This document shows, piece by piece, positions 56,520-64,000 of a stretch of DNA of 64,000 nucleotides. A program made the position numbers and the translations under genes. The DNA lies in the NCBI GenBank assembly GCA_002281735.1, contig NCGK01000008.1, positions 1 through 64,000 of the forward strand. Reading direction: 5' to 3'. The notes under the pieces were generated by a model. It worked only from the letters and a program-made list of their open reading frames with translations. It was not told the origin of the DNA and did no database searches. This DNA is from Gammaproteobacteria bacterium 28-57-27 (GTDB lineage Bacteria; Pseudomonadota; Gammaproteobacteria; Halothiobacillales; Halothiobacillaceae). Each line of letters begins with the position of its first letter. Position 1 is the first letter of the stretch.

Positions 56520-59255
56520 TTACGTTGTGGCTTTAACCGTTTCCTGATCGTCTTGCTGTGGCTTTTCTTCAGCTTCAGCAGGTTCGTGTGGCGTTTCAGC
56601 AGGAACGTCGAGGTGTTGAGCCTGGACGTCCTCTACGGCAATGGACGCAGGCTCAATGTCAGGTTCAATGTCGTGAACATCATTGGGCACGGGCACGGGT
56701 GCCAGATCCATTGCGACGGTTTCTTCAGCGAGCCTTTCAATGGGCGCTTCGACAGCCATTTCAGCAGCCACCTCAATGGGCACTTCGGTAGCAAGCTGCG
56801 TAGGCTCAACGATGGCTTCGCCTGTTGTTTCGACCGTGGCTGTCTCGACTATGGCCGTCCCGACCATGGCAACCTCTTGATGCACAACCTTATGAGATTC
56901 AGGCGTACTTGCCTCAGCATGGGTTTCAACTGCTTGAGTTTCAACGGCTGCTTCGGGTGCGCTGACTTCAACAATATGCTCTTGGCTTGACTCGTTGCTG
57001 TCGTCAGCCTGCATTTCGACAATGCTTAGCGATGCCAGTGCGCTACGAATCACCTCATGACCGCCGACAACTCGGTCACCTGCTTCCAGGCGTGTGGCGG
57101 CGTTTGGTGGAAACTGTTCCGCAATGCTTTTCTTGGCGGCAATATCAATCACCGGCTTGGGCGGCGCTGCCAAGGGTGCGGTCAATTGCTGCGCAATGCG
57201 TTCAGCTTCTGCACCTTCCAGCGGTGTATTGTCATAAGCGTCGGGTTCGGGACGACGACGTGCAGGACGCGGCTCACGCGGCGGCACGCTGCCGCGCGGT
57301 ACTGGCGCGAGAGCGGGTTTGTTGCGTTCAGCACCCTCCTGACGGTCGCGCGAGCGGCCATTGCTGCGTGGTGCGGCATCGCGCTCGTCGCTTTCAATAT
57401 CGCCACGCTCGCGCTCAGTGCGACCGCCTTTGCCCGAACGGTTGTCGCGAGCCTGATGACCCGAACGGCTATCCTGCACATTCGGGTGCTTGGCTTCGGC
57501 TCCGAACAAGAAGCTCCAGATACGCTTGAGAATGCCTGTTTCTTGCGTGGCCGTAGTCGCGGGCTCATGGCGTGGCGCAGCTTCAGTGCGTTTCACAGGG
57601 CTGGCCGGTGGAGCCGCCACCGGCACAACCTTCACCATTGGCTCGGTGTTGATCTCGCGCGCCGGGCGTGGGGCGGCAGGGCGTGAGGATGGACGCGAAC
57701 TTGGACGGGCACTTTCAGCCGTCTCGTGCGCATCCTGCGGGTGCTCGATGAAATCGTAACCTTGGCTCAAGCTGTCGGCTTCGCCGCGACGCACGCGCTC
57801 AATGCGGAAGTTGGGTGATTCGATTTGCGGGTTGGGAATCAGCACCACGTTCACGCGGTAATCGTCTTCCATGCGCCGGATAGCATCGCGTTTTTCGTTG
57901 AGCAAATAGGCGGCTACAGCGACCGGTAGTTGCGCCACGATGCGCCCGGTGTTTTCTTTCAGCAGGTCTTCCTGAATCAAACGCAGCACAGACAGCGCGA
58001 GCGATTCGGTGCCGCGAATGGTGCCTTGGCCATGACAGCGCGGGCAGACGTGCTGAGTAGACTCTTCCAGCGAAGGACGCAGGCGCTGGCGTGACATTTC
58101 CAGCAGGCCAAAGCGTGAGATACGCCCCAGTTGCACACGCGCACGATCCATTTTCAGCGCATCGCGCAGGCGGTTTTCCACTTCGCGTTGATGTTTGGTC
58201 GGCGCCATGTCGATAAAGTCGATCACGATCAAACCGCCCAGGTCGCGCAGGCGAATTTGACGAGCGATTTCGTCCGCCGCTTCCAGGTTGGTATTGAACG
58301 CGGTCTGTTCAATGTCCTCGCCCTTGGTGGCGCGCGCGGAGTTGATGTCCACCGCGGTCAGGGCTTCGCATTGGTCAATCACCAGTTCGCCACCGGAGGG
58401 CAGGGTGACCTTGCGCCCATAGGCGGACTCGATCTGGCTTTCGATCTGGTAGCGCGAAAACAGTGGCACGCGATCCTGGTACAGCTTCAGGCGGCGAATG
58501 TTGTGCGGCATGACCTGATTCACAAACTCGATGGCTTGTTGATAGGTCGCGTCGTCGTCAATCAGAATTTCGCCAATATCATCGCGCAGGTGATCGCGCA
58601 GCGCACGGATCAGCAGGCTGCTTTCCTGATAAATCAGTACCGGTGCATTGCGTTCCTTGGCTGCGCCTTCAATCGCCTGCCACACGCTGAGCAGATAGTC
58701 CAAGTCCCACTGCAACTCTTCCGCGCTGCGCCCGACACCGGCGGTGCGGATAATCATGCCCATGCCTTCGGGAACATTCAGCGCAGCCATGGCTTCTTTC
58801 AGTTCGGCACGGTCTTCGCCTTCGATACGGCGCGATACGCCACCCGCACGCGGGTTGTTGGGCATCAGGACAAGATAGCGCCCAGCGAGACTAACGAAAG
58901 TGGTGAGTGCAGCGCCTTTTTGGCCGCGCTCTTCCTTGTCAATTTGCACCAGGATTTGCTGACCTTCGCGCAGGGCATCCTTGATGATCGGGCGGCCTTT
59001 ATCGTCCACCGCCTCCGGGTTGAAATAGCTGCGCGAAATTTCCTTAAACGGCAGAAAACCGTGGCGATCGGAGCCATAGTTGACGAAAACGGCTTCGAGG
59101 CTAGGCTCGACGCGGGTAATCGTGCCTTTGTAAATATTGGATTTTTTCTGCTCGCGCGAAGGTGTTTCGATATCGATATCGTAAAGTGTCTGACCATCCA
59201 CGAGGGCAACGCGAAGTTCCTCGGCGTGGGTGGCATTGATGAGCATTCGCTTCAT
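56520..59255 (-). CDS. rne: ribonuclease E
   Basis: Essential endoribonuclease of mRNA decay and tRNA/rRNA maturation. The N-terminal catalytic half (1-510) has [20 protein letters not shown], the S1 domain ([23 protein letters not shown]), [11 protein letters not shown] with catalytic Asp, and the Zn-link CPRCHGQG. The C-terminal half (about 520-911) is low complexity: Arg-rich patches ([27 protein letters not shown]) then a long Val/Glu/Ala/Thr tail, typical of the degradosome scaffold. Upstream is a 620-base leader. Confidence 0.97.
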   Translation of the reverse strand: MKRMLINATHAEELRVALVDGQTLYDIDIETPSREQKKSNIYKGTITRVEPSLEAVFVNYGSDRHGFLPFKEISRSYFNPEAVDDKGRPIIKDALREGQQILVQIDKEERGQKGAALTTFVSLAGRYLVLMPNNPRAGGVSRRIEGEDRAELKEAMAALNVPEGMGMIIRTAGVGRSAEELQWDLDYLLSVWQAIEGAAKERNAPVLIYQESSLLIRALRDHLRDDIGEILIDDDATYQQAIEFVNQVMPHNIRRLKLYQDRVPLFSRYQIESQIESAYGRKVTLPSGGELVIDQCEALTAVDINSARATKGEDIEQTAFNTNLEAADEIARQIRLRDLGGLIVIDFIDMAPTKHQREVENRLRDALKMDRARVQLGRISRFGLLEMSRQRLRPSLEESTQHVCPRCHGQGTIRGTESLALSVLRLIQEDLLKENTGRIVAQLPVAVAAYLLNEKRDAIRRMEDDYRVNVVLIPNPQIESPNFRIERVRRGEADSLSQGYDFIEHPQDAHETAESARPSSRPSSRPAAPRPAREINTEPMVKVVPVAAPPASPVKRTEAAPRHEPATTATQETGILKRIWSFLFGAEAKHPNVQDSRSGHQARDNRSGKGGRTERERGDIESDERDAAPRSNGRSRDRQEGAERNKPALAPVPRGSVPPREPRPARRRPEPDAYDNTPLEGAEAERIAQQLTAPLAAPPKPVIDIAAKKSIAEQFPPNAATRLEAGDRVVGGHEVIRSALASLSIVEMQADDSNESSQEHIVEVSAPEAAVETQAVETHAEASTPESHKVVHQEVAMVGTAIVETATVETTGEAIVEPTQLATEVPIEVAAEMAVEAPIERLAEETVAMDLAPVPVPNDVHDIEPDIEPASIAVEDVQAQHLDVPAETPHEPAEAEEKPQQDDQETVKATT

Positions 59256-59875
59256 GCGGTTGTTCTCTGAAATATGAGCTGAACACCTGCGCCAACGCCA
59301 GGGTCGAGCCGGAGCCGACCGTGGTGTTGGTGCTGTGTCGAGGCAAGGTCACCACAAACGCTGGTCGTGCGGACGCGCCGCGCATCCAGCCTTGAATCAC
59401 CCAGTGAATCAGTGGGAGGAGCAGCGCGAGTAGGCAGACGAGAGTCAGATGTCCAGCGGTCATGTGTTGGGGGTTCTTTATCATTTTTGTATGTTGCCTG
59501 CCTTGTCCATTCTCGGCAGGCATTCATGGGTGCAAGTAATACGTCAATCGTCAATGCCGTTGAGGGCATTTTGGCTGTCATCACTTGCTTTAAGACAACC
59601 AGCTTTAAAGGGTGGTTGTCTCGTGGGGTGCTCATAGGCCTCCTGCCCCAAGCTTTTAAAGTCGCGCACTCAAAATGCGCGCTTTGGAAACTGCATATAT
59701 CGCTATCTCTCGTCTTGTCGTTCACACATGTCACGCAAATGTCACCGCGACAGAGCCTGCTGAACACAAGAACGGCTCCGAATATAGCAATATCGTTACA
59801 GCGCGGCAATGACTCACCCCGTCTGGGGGAGGGAATGGGCTATCATTAAGCCCATTCCAATCAGTTAACAAGGCT
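59256..59875 (-). promoter_or_regulatory. long rne leader region (rne-rluC divergent intergenic region)
   Basis: There are 620 bases between the divergent rne and rluC starts. In enterobacteria the rne 5' UTR is several hundred bases long and controls its own decay; the length here fits such a leader, but I cannot map the start. One minus-strand frame within it (start at 59481, IKNPQHMTAGHLTLVCLL...HWVIQGWM) has a hydrophobic N-terminus but runs past the rne start, so I do not call it a gene. No other coding sequence is supported. Confidence 0.45.
59832..59858 (+). promoter_or_regulatory. perfect hairpin before rluC
   Basis: GGAATGGGCT-ATCATTA-AGCCCATTCC, 10-bp perfect stem, ends 17 bases before the rluC ATG. 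It could shape translation initiation or be a weak attenuator; no T-run follows, so it is not a standard terminator. Confidence 0.5.
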
Positions 59876-60955
59876 ATGAGTTCCATCGACGACGATTTTA
59901 TTGATATGGCGGCATCTGACGAGAGCGACGCGCCCGAGCGTGATGACGCGCCGGTATCGGCTGCACGTTTTGTGACCATCGGTGCACATGAGGCAGGGCA
60001 GCGCTTGGATAATTATCTGCTGGCGCAACTTAAGGGTGTGCCAAAAAGTCGCATTTATCGCATGGTGCGCACCGGTGAGGTGCGCATTAACAAAGGACGG
60101 GTCAAGCCTTTGTCGCGCATTGCGGCTGGGGATGTGGTGCGCATTCCGCCGGTGCGCATGAGCGAGCAGGAGGCACCCGAACTTCCGCCCGCGCGCGTGG
60201 CTTCGATGCGCGATATTGTGTTGTACGAAGATGATGATGTGCTGATTCTGAACAAACCCCCCGGCCTTGCGGTGCATGGGGGTAGTGGTGTGCCTTACGG
60301 TTTGATTGAGTTGGCGCGCGCGTCGTGGGCGCATCTGCCCGGTTTGGAGCTGGCACACCGGCTGGATCGTGACACCAGCGGCTGTTTGGTGTTGGCCAAA
60401 AATCGTGAAGCCCTGTTGGGCGTGCAGCGCCAATTGGTGGCGGGTACGGCGCGCAAGGCTTATCTGGCGCTGTTGCAGGGTGATGCCTTCAAAAGCCAGG
60501 CGAAAAATGCACCACGCGGCGGTGGGCGCAATGTGGTGCTGCGCGTGGATGCGCGTTTGTTGCGCAGTGAGTTGCAGGGCGGCGAGCGCATGGTAAAAGT
60601 CGATCCGCAGGGCAAGGATGCGGTGAGCCTGTTTAGCTTGATTGAACGGTATGGCTCGTTTGCCAGTCTGGCGCGGGTTGAAATCGAGACCGGGCGCACC
60701 CATCAGATTCGCGTACATGCACAACACTTGGGGCATCCGCTGGCGGGCGATGAAAAATATGGCAATGAAGGCTTTAACCGGCAGATGAAAACCCTCGGTC
60801 TTAAGCGGGTATTCCTGCACGCCGAGCAACTCGACATGATGCACCCGGTCAGCGACGTGACCTTGCGCGTGCAGGCACCCTTGCCCGATGAGCTGGCGAG
60901 TGTGTTGGATACCTTGCAGCGCGGCGTTCCAACGCAGGGGCGGGGTGAGCGATGA
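59876..60955 (+). CDS. rluC: 23S rRNA pseudouridine(955/2504/2580) synthase
   Basis: The N-terminal S4 RNA-binding domain (ARFVTIGAHEAGQRLDNYLLAQLKGVPKSRIYRMVRTGEVRINKGRVKP) precedes the RluA-type catalytic domain with the invariant HRLDRDTSGCLVLAK (catalytic Asp) and IETGRTHQIRVHAQHLGHPLAGDEKYG. The 359-residue length includes an N-terminal acidic extension. Position before HAD and sppA genes is the standard one for rluC. It overlaps the HAD gene by 4 bases. Confidence 0.96.
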   Translation: MSSIDDDFIDMAASDESDAPERDDAPVSAARFVTIGAHEAGQRLDNYLLAQLKGVPKSRIYRMVRTGEVRINKGRVKPLSRIAAGDVVRIPPVRMSEQEAPELPPARVASMRDIVLYEDDDVLILNKPPGLAVHGGSGVPYGLIELARASWAHLPGLELAHRLDRDTSGCLVLAKNREALLGVQRQLVAGTARKAYLALLQGDAFKSQAKNAPRGGGRNVVLRVDARLLRSELQGGERMVKVDPQGKDAVSLFSLIERYGSFASLARVEIETGRTHQIRVHAQHLGHPLAGDEKYGNEGFNRQMKTLGLKRVFLHAEQLDMMHPVSDVTLRVQAPLPDELASVLDTLQRGVPTQGRGER

Positions 60956-61647
60956 GAGTGCCCACACCTTCACCTGAGCCTTCCCACTTGAAGCTGGTGA
61001 TGTTCGACTGGGATGGCACGTTGATGGATTCCACCGAGCGCATTGTGAGCAGCTTTCAAAATGCGATGCGCACGTTGAGTCTGCCGGTATTGCCGCCGGA
61101 ATCAATTATGGCAGTTATCGGCCTGGGCCTGCCGGAAGCGGCAGATGCCCTGTTTCCTGAGCTTGATTCGGCAGTGCAAAAGCGCCTGGCGCAGGTTTAT
61201 CAGCAGTATTACTTCGAGCTTGATCCCACGCCCATGCGTCTTTACGACGGTGCGGAGGATCTGTTGGCCGATTTGGCAGTGCGCGGATTTTGGTTGAGCG
61301 TGGCCACGGGCAAAAGTCGGCGTGGTTTGAATGAAGTGCTCGAATCCACCGGCTTGGGGCGCTATTTCTTTGCCACACGTTGTGCGGAAGAAACCTTATC
61401 CAAACCCGATCCGTTGATGCTGCGTGAACTGATGTTCGAGGCGCAGGCTGAACCTGCTCAGTGTTTGATGGTCGGAGATACTCAATTCGATTTGGACATG
61501 GCGCGTCATGCGCGTGTGCCTGCCGTGGGCGTTACGCACGGTGCGCATGGGCACGAGGCTTTGGCCGCCAGTCAGCCCGTGGCCTTGGTGGATGATTTGT
61601 ATGCTTTGGCGGCGTGGATGCGTCCTTTTGAATTACAGCCGCTTTGA
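60952..61647 (+). CDS. HAD-family phosphatase (phosphoglycolate phosphatase-like)
   Basis: A 231-residue HAD hydrolase: motif I VMFDWDGTLMDSTE (nucleophile Asp), cap helices, motif II SVATGKS, motif III Lys in SKPDPLM, and motif IV MVGDTQFDLDMARHA. Closest in style to Gph/YjjG-like small-molecule phosphatases; the substrate is not determined. It is translationally coupled to rluC (ATGA) and followed by sppA, a conserved arrangement in gammaproteobacteria. Confidence 0.88.
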   Translation: MRVPTPSPEPSHLKLVMFDWDGTLMDSTERIVSSFQNAMRTLSLPVLPPESIMAVIGLGLPEAADALFPELDSAVQKRLAQVYQQYYFELDPTPMRLYDGAEDLLADLAVRGFWLSVATGKSRRGLNEVLESTGLGRYFFATRCAEETLSKPDPLMLRELMFEAQAEPAQCLMVGDTQFDLDMARHARVPAVGVTHGAHGHEALAASQPVALVDDLYALAAWMRPFELQPL

Positions 61648-61659
61648 ATGATGTAGGGA

Positions 61660-62697
61660 ATGAAGGCAATGAGTGAATTAGAAAAGATGAGTGCATTTCG
61701 CCACGATGAAGAGCTTGGCTTGGATGGCAAGGGTGGCAAAAAGGATGCGGATGCGTGGATGCGCGAGTTGTTGACTCGCCTGGCCGAAAGCAGTCTGGTC
61801 GAACAGCGCCGGGCGCGGCGCTGGGGTGTTTTTTTCAAGTTGGCGTTTCTTGCTTACTTGCTGCTGCTGTTGGGGGCGATCATTGGTGGTTCGACCGAGA
61901 GCTCACTGTCCGATGAGCCGTTTACCGCGCTGGTGACCTTGGACGGTCCGATTATGGACGATACCTCGGCCAATGCGGATATCGTGATTGAAGGTTTGCG
62001 CAAAGGCTTTGAGAGCGATCACTCCAAAGCGGTCATCTTGCGCATTAACAGTCCTGGCGGTAGCCCGGTGCAGTCGAATTACATTTATCAAGAGATGCTG
62101 CGTTTGCGCGCCAAATATCCGAATAAGCCGCTGTATGCAGTGGTGTCGGAAATGGCGGCCTCCGGTGGCTATTACGTCGCAGCAGGTGCCACAGCGATTT
62201 ATGCCGATCAGGCCAGTATTGTGGGTTCGATTGGCGTGCGCATGGATGGTTTTGGCGTGGTTGATGCTATGAAAATGCTCGGTATTGAATACCGGGAGTT
62301 AACAGCAGGCGATCACAAAGCCCTGCTCAGCCCATTCGTGCCAGTGAACCCGGAAGAAAAAGCCCATATGGAAGGGTTGCTAAACGAGGTGCACCAGCAA
62401 TTCATCAAGGCGGTCAAGGACGGTCGTGGTGAGCGCCTGAATCTCGAAACGCAAGGCTTGTTTTCCGGTCTGATCTGGACGGGACAGCAGGCGGTTGGGC
62501 TTGGGCTGATCGATGGTTTGGGCGATGTGGAAAGCGTGGCGCGTGATGTGGTGAAAGTTGAAAAAGTGGTGGATGTGACAACCGAAGCCAGTGTGTTGGA
62601 TCGCTTGCTGGCACGTTTGGGTGTAGCGGTGTCGGCCGGGGTGTCGTCAGGCATCTCGAAGACGCTCATCCAATCGCAGTATGGCGTGCTGCATTAA
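61660..62697 (+). CDS. sppA: signal peptide peptidase SppA, S49 family
   Basis: A 345-residue membrane-anchored serine protease of the short (single-domain) type. A cytoplasmic N-terminus is followed by a helix at about 63-80 (KLAFLAYLLLLLGAIIGG), INSPGGSPVQ, the nucleophile Ser in SEMAASGGYYVAA, and the catalytic Lys in AGDHKALLSPF. It degrades signal peptides and aids envelope stress tolerance. A second start at 61669 has a better spaced GAAGG. Its neighbours are the HAD gene and clpS. Confidence 0.93.
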   Translation: MKAMSELEKMSAFRHDEELGLDGKGGKKDADAWMRELLTRLAESSLVEQRRARRWGVFFKLAFLAYLLLLLGAIIGGSTESSLSDEPFTALVTLDGPIMDDTSANADIVIEGLRKGFESDHSKAVILRINSPGGSPVQSNYIYQEMLRLRAKYPNKPLYAVVSEMAASGGYYVAAGATAIYADQASIVGSIGVRMDGFGVVDAMKMLGIEYRELTAGDHKALLSPFVPVNPEEKAHMEGLLNEVHQQFIKAVKDGRGERLNLETQGLFSGLIWTGQQAVGLGLIDGLGDVESVARDVVKVEKVVDVTTEASVLDRLLARLGVAVSAGVSSGISKTLIQSQYGVLH

Positions 62698-62716
62698 GAA
62701 GTGTTTGGGTTAACGG

Positions 62717-63061
62717 ATGGATACTCGAATGGATCAACGGCATATACCAGCGGATGATGTGGGCTATGCTCCTGAGGAAGAGCTCCTGGAGCAGGCACTG
62801 GAACCGCCGCCCATGTTTCGCGTGTTGTTGTTGAATGATGACTTTACGCCGATGGAGTTTGTGATTCTGGTGCTGGAGCGAGTGTTTCGGATGCCGCATG
62901 AGCGCGCGGTGCAAGTCATGTTGGATGTGCATCAAAAAGGGCGCGGTGTGTGCGGGATTTACACCCGCGAAGTGGCAGAAACCAAGGTGGCCTTGGTGGT
63001 GGAGTGGGCACGGGAGAATGACTATCCCTTGCTTGCTGTGTCTGAGCCGGTCGACAGGTAA
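62717..63061 (+). CDS. clpS: ATP-dependent Clp protease adaptor ClpS
   Basis: N-end rule adaptor that binds proteins with bulky N-terminal residues and hands them to ClpA. The core RVLLLNDDFTPMEFVILVLERVF, HERAVQVMLDVHQKGRGVCGIYTREVAETKV is intact, with a flexible N-terminal extension of about 30 residues. Directly precedes clpA. Confidence 0.97.
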   Translation: MDTRMDQRHIPADDVGYAPEEELLEQALEPPPMFRVLLLNDDFTPMEFVILVLERVFRMPHERAVQVMLDVHQKGRGVCGIYTREVAETKVALVVEWARENDYPLLAVSEPVDR

Positions 63062-63076
63062 AACGGGGGTGTGCGC

Positions 63077-64000
63077 ATGTTAAGTAAGTCATTGGAAGAA
63101 ACCCTCAATCAGGTTTTTCGCTTTGCCAAAATCCAACATTTTGAATATGTCACGTTGGAAGTACTGTTGCGCTACCTGCTGCTCGACGCAGAGGCGCGCC
63201 CGGTGTTGCAAGGTTGCGGGGCGGATATCGAACGTTTGGAGCTGGAGCTCGAAAGCTTTCTCGAAGAAACCATGCCGCGTATCGCCGAGGATGACAAGGA
63301 CGATGCCAAGCCCACGCTGGGCTTTCAGCGCGTGTTGCAGCGTGCCGTAGTGCAGGTGCAAGCCGCCGGCAAGCAAAGCGTCACCGGGGCGCATGTGCTG
63401 GCGGCGCTGTTTGCCGAACAGGATTCGCATGCGGTTTACCTGCTTAAGCGCCAGGGCATCAGCCGTCTTGATGTGTTGCGTTATATGTCGCATGGCGGCA
63501 GTGAGCCAGAAGAAAACCAGCAAAATTCCGCGCAGCAAGCTCAGGATGAGTCAGGGCAAGCGGGTAAGGAGCAGGCTTCAGCGCTGGAGCAATACGCGGT
63601 CAACCTTAATCAAATGGCACGCGAGGGGCGGATTGATCCGCTGATTGGGCGCGCGGCGGAGCTTGAGCGTGTGGCACAGGTGTTGTGCCGTCGGCGTAAG
63701 AATAATCCTTTGCTGATCGGTGAAGCAGGTGTTGGCAAAACAGCGATTGTCGAAGGACTGGCGCGCATGATCGTGCAGGAAGAAGTGCCCGCAGCACTGG
63801 AAAAGAGCGTGATCTACAGTTTGGACTTGGGTGCGCTGGTGGCGGGTAGCAAGTATCGCGGTGATTTTGAAAAGCGGCTCAAGGGTGTATTGAGCGAGCT
63901 GGCCACCATGCCGGGTGCCGTGTTGTTCATTGATGAAATTCACAGCATTATCGGCGCGGGTTCAGCTTCCGGCGGGGCGATGGATGCTTCGAATCTGATT
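63077..64000 (+). CDS. clpA: ATP-dependent Clp protease ATP-binding subunit ClpA (partial)
   Basis: The first 308 residues of the ClpP-associated unfoldase. The N-domain with its repeat ([53 protein letters not shown]) leads to the first AAA module with Walker [30 protein letters not shown] and Walker [11 protein letters not shown]. The sequence runs off the window in frame, so the rest is not visible. It starts 15 bases after clpS with a GGGGGTG-type ribosome-binding site. Confidence 0.96.
   Translation, partial: MLSKSLEETLNQVFRFAKIQHFEYVTLEVLLRYLLLDAEARPVLQGCGADIERLELELESFLEETMPRIAEDDKDDAKPTLGFQRVLQRAVVQVQAAGKQSVTGAHVLAALFAEQDSHAVYLLKRQGISRLDVLRYMSHGGSEPEENQQNSAQQAQDESGQAGKEQASALEQYAVNLNQMAREGRIDPLIGRAAELERVAQVLCRRRKNNPLLIGEAGVGKTAIVEGLARMIVQEEVPAALEKSVIYSLDLGALVAGSKYRGDFEKRLKGVLSELATMPGAVLFIDEIHSIIGAGSASGGAMDASNLI

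Noticed and set aside
58131-59270. 379-codon plus-strand frame
   Set aside because: Antisense shadow of the conserved catalytic half of rne.
59367-59849. 160-codon plus-strand frame in the rne-rluC intergenic region
   Set aside because: No domain, unlikely codon use, and it lies antisense to the rne leader; not supported as a gene.
59861-61105. 414-codon minus-strand frame
   Set aside because: Antisense to rluC and the start of the HAD gene; no recognisable domain.

Overview
The window is a chromosomal segment of a gammaproteobacterium. The gene orders miaA-hfq-hflX-hflK-hflC, purA-rnr-rlmB-rpsF-rpsR-rplI, cvpA-purF, rluC-HAD-sppA and clpS-clpA are those of the class. A cytochrome bd pair of the short Q-loop type, separate ppc and zwf/gnd/pgi loci, and abundant palindromic intergenic repeats would fit a Chromatiales-like lineage, but the sequence alone does not settle genus. 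GC content looks to be in the mid to high 50s by eye. No rRNA, CRISPR array, complete prophage or transposase gene is visible.

Layout. 0-8.7 kb holds central carbon metabolism: DUF971 and ppc on the minus strand, then gnd, zwf and pgi on the plus strand, then an HPP-family membrane protein. 8.8-13.1 kb holds a low-molecular-weight phosphatase, a WYL-regulator remnant, a damaged hicA with intact hicB, selO and a glycosyltransferase. 13.1-17.6 kb holds cydAB and a Kef-type antiporter. 17.7-38 kb is mostly housekeeping: trpS, nnrD, tsaE, amiC, cytochrome b561, a PhnD-like binding protein, mutL, miaA, hfq, hflXKC, hisZ, purA, rnr, rlmB and the rpsF-rpsR-rplI cluster. 38-42.8 kb holds cvpA, purF, an L,D-transpeptidase and metZ.

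42.8-50.1 kb is the accessory region. It contains an AT-richer soluble Ser/Thr kinase, an N-truncated HigB with intact HigA, a YchJ protein, a DUF1877 gene whose 5' end has been replaced by a repeat, a RES/Xre toxin-antitoxin pair, two VapBC pairs and a glycerate kinase, with several families of palindromic repeat between them. 50.2-55.8 kb holds gltX, two identical tRNA-Ala(GGC) genes, and a GbsR/MarR-regulated operon (SDR, DUF2269, DUF4166) that has been cut by a repeat, then an AI-2E-type permease. 56.5-64 kb holds rne, rluC, a HAD phosphatase, sppA, clpS and the start of clpA.

The most striking theme is the activity of small non-autonomous repeats at gene ends. A 98-bp element occurs twice with no difference between copies. 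One copy separates rnr from its native start. The other supplies the stop codon of the SDR gene and a new start for DUF2269, and the DoxX domain and DUF2269 N-terminus normally found between them are gone. A 99-bp double-hairpin repeat (window start and 45.4 kb, no difference between copies) forms the 5' end of the DUF1877 frame, and a decayed copy forms the C-terminus of the RES toxin. Two non-coding elements of about 630-645 bp, each bounded by 24-27 bp inverted repeats, lie at 40.9-41.5 and 55.8-56.4 kb. Several operators can be read directly, including a 12-bp-arm perfect inverted repeat in front of the Xre/RES operon and a shared palindrome in front of the GbsR-like gene and the operon it probably controls.
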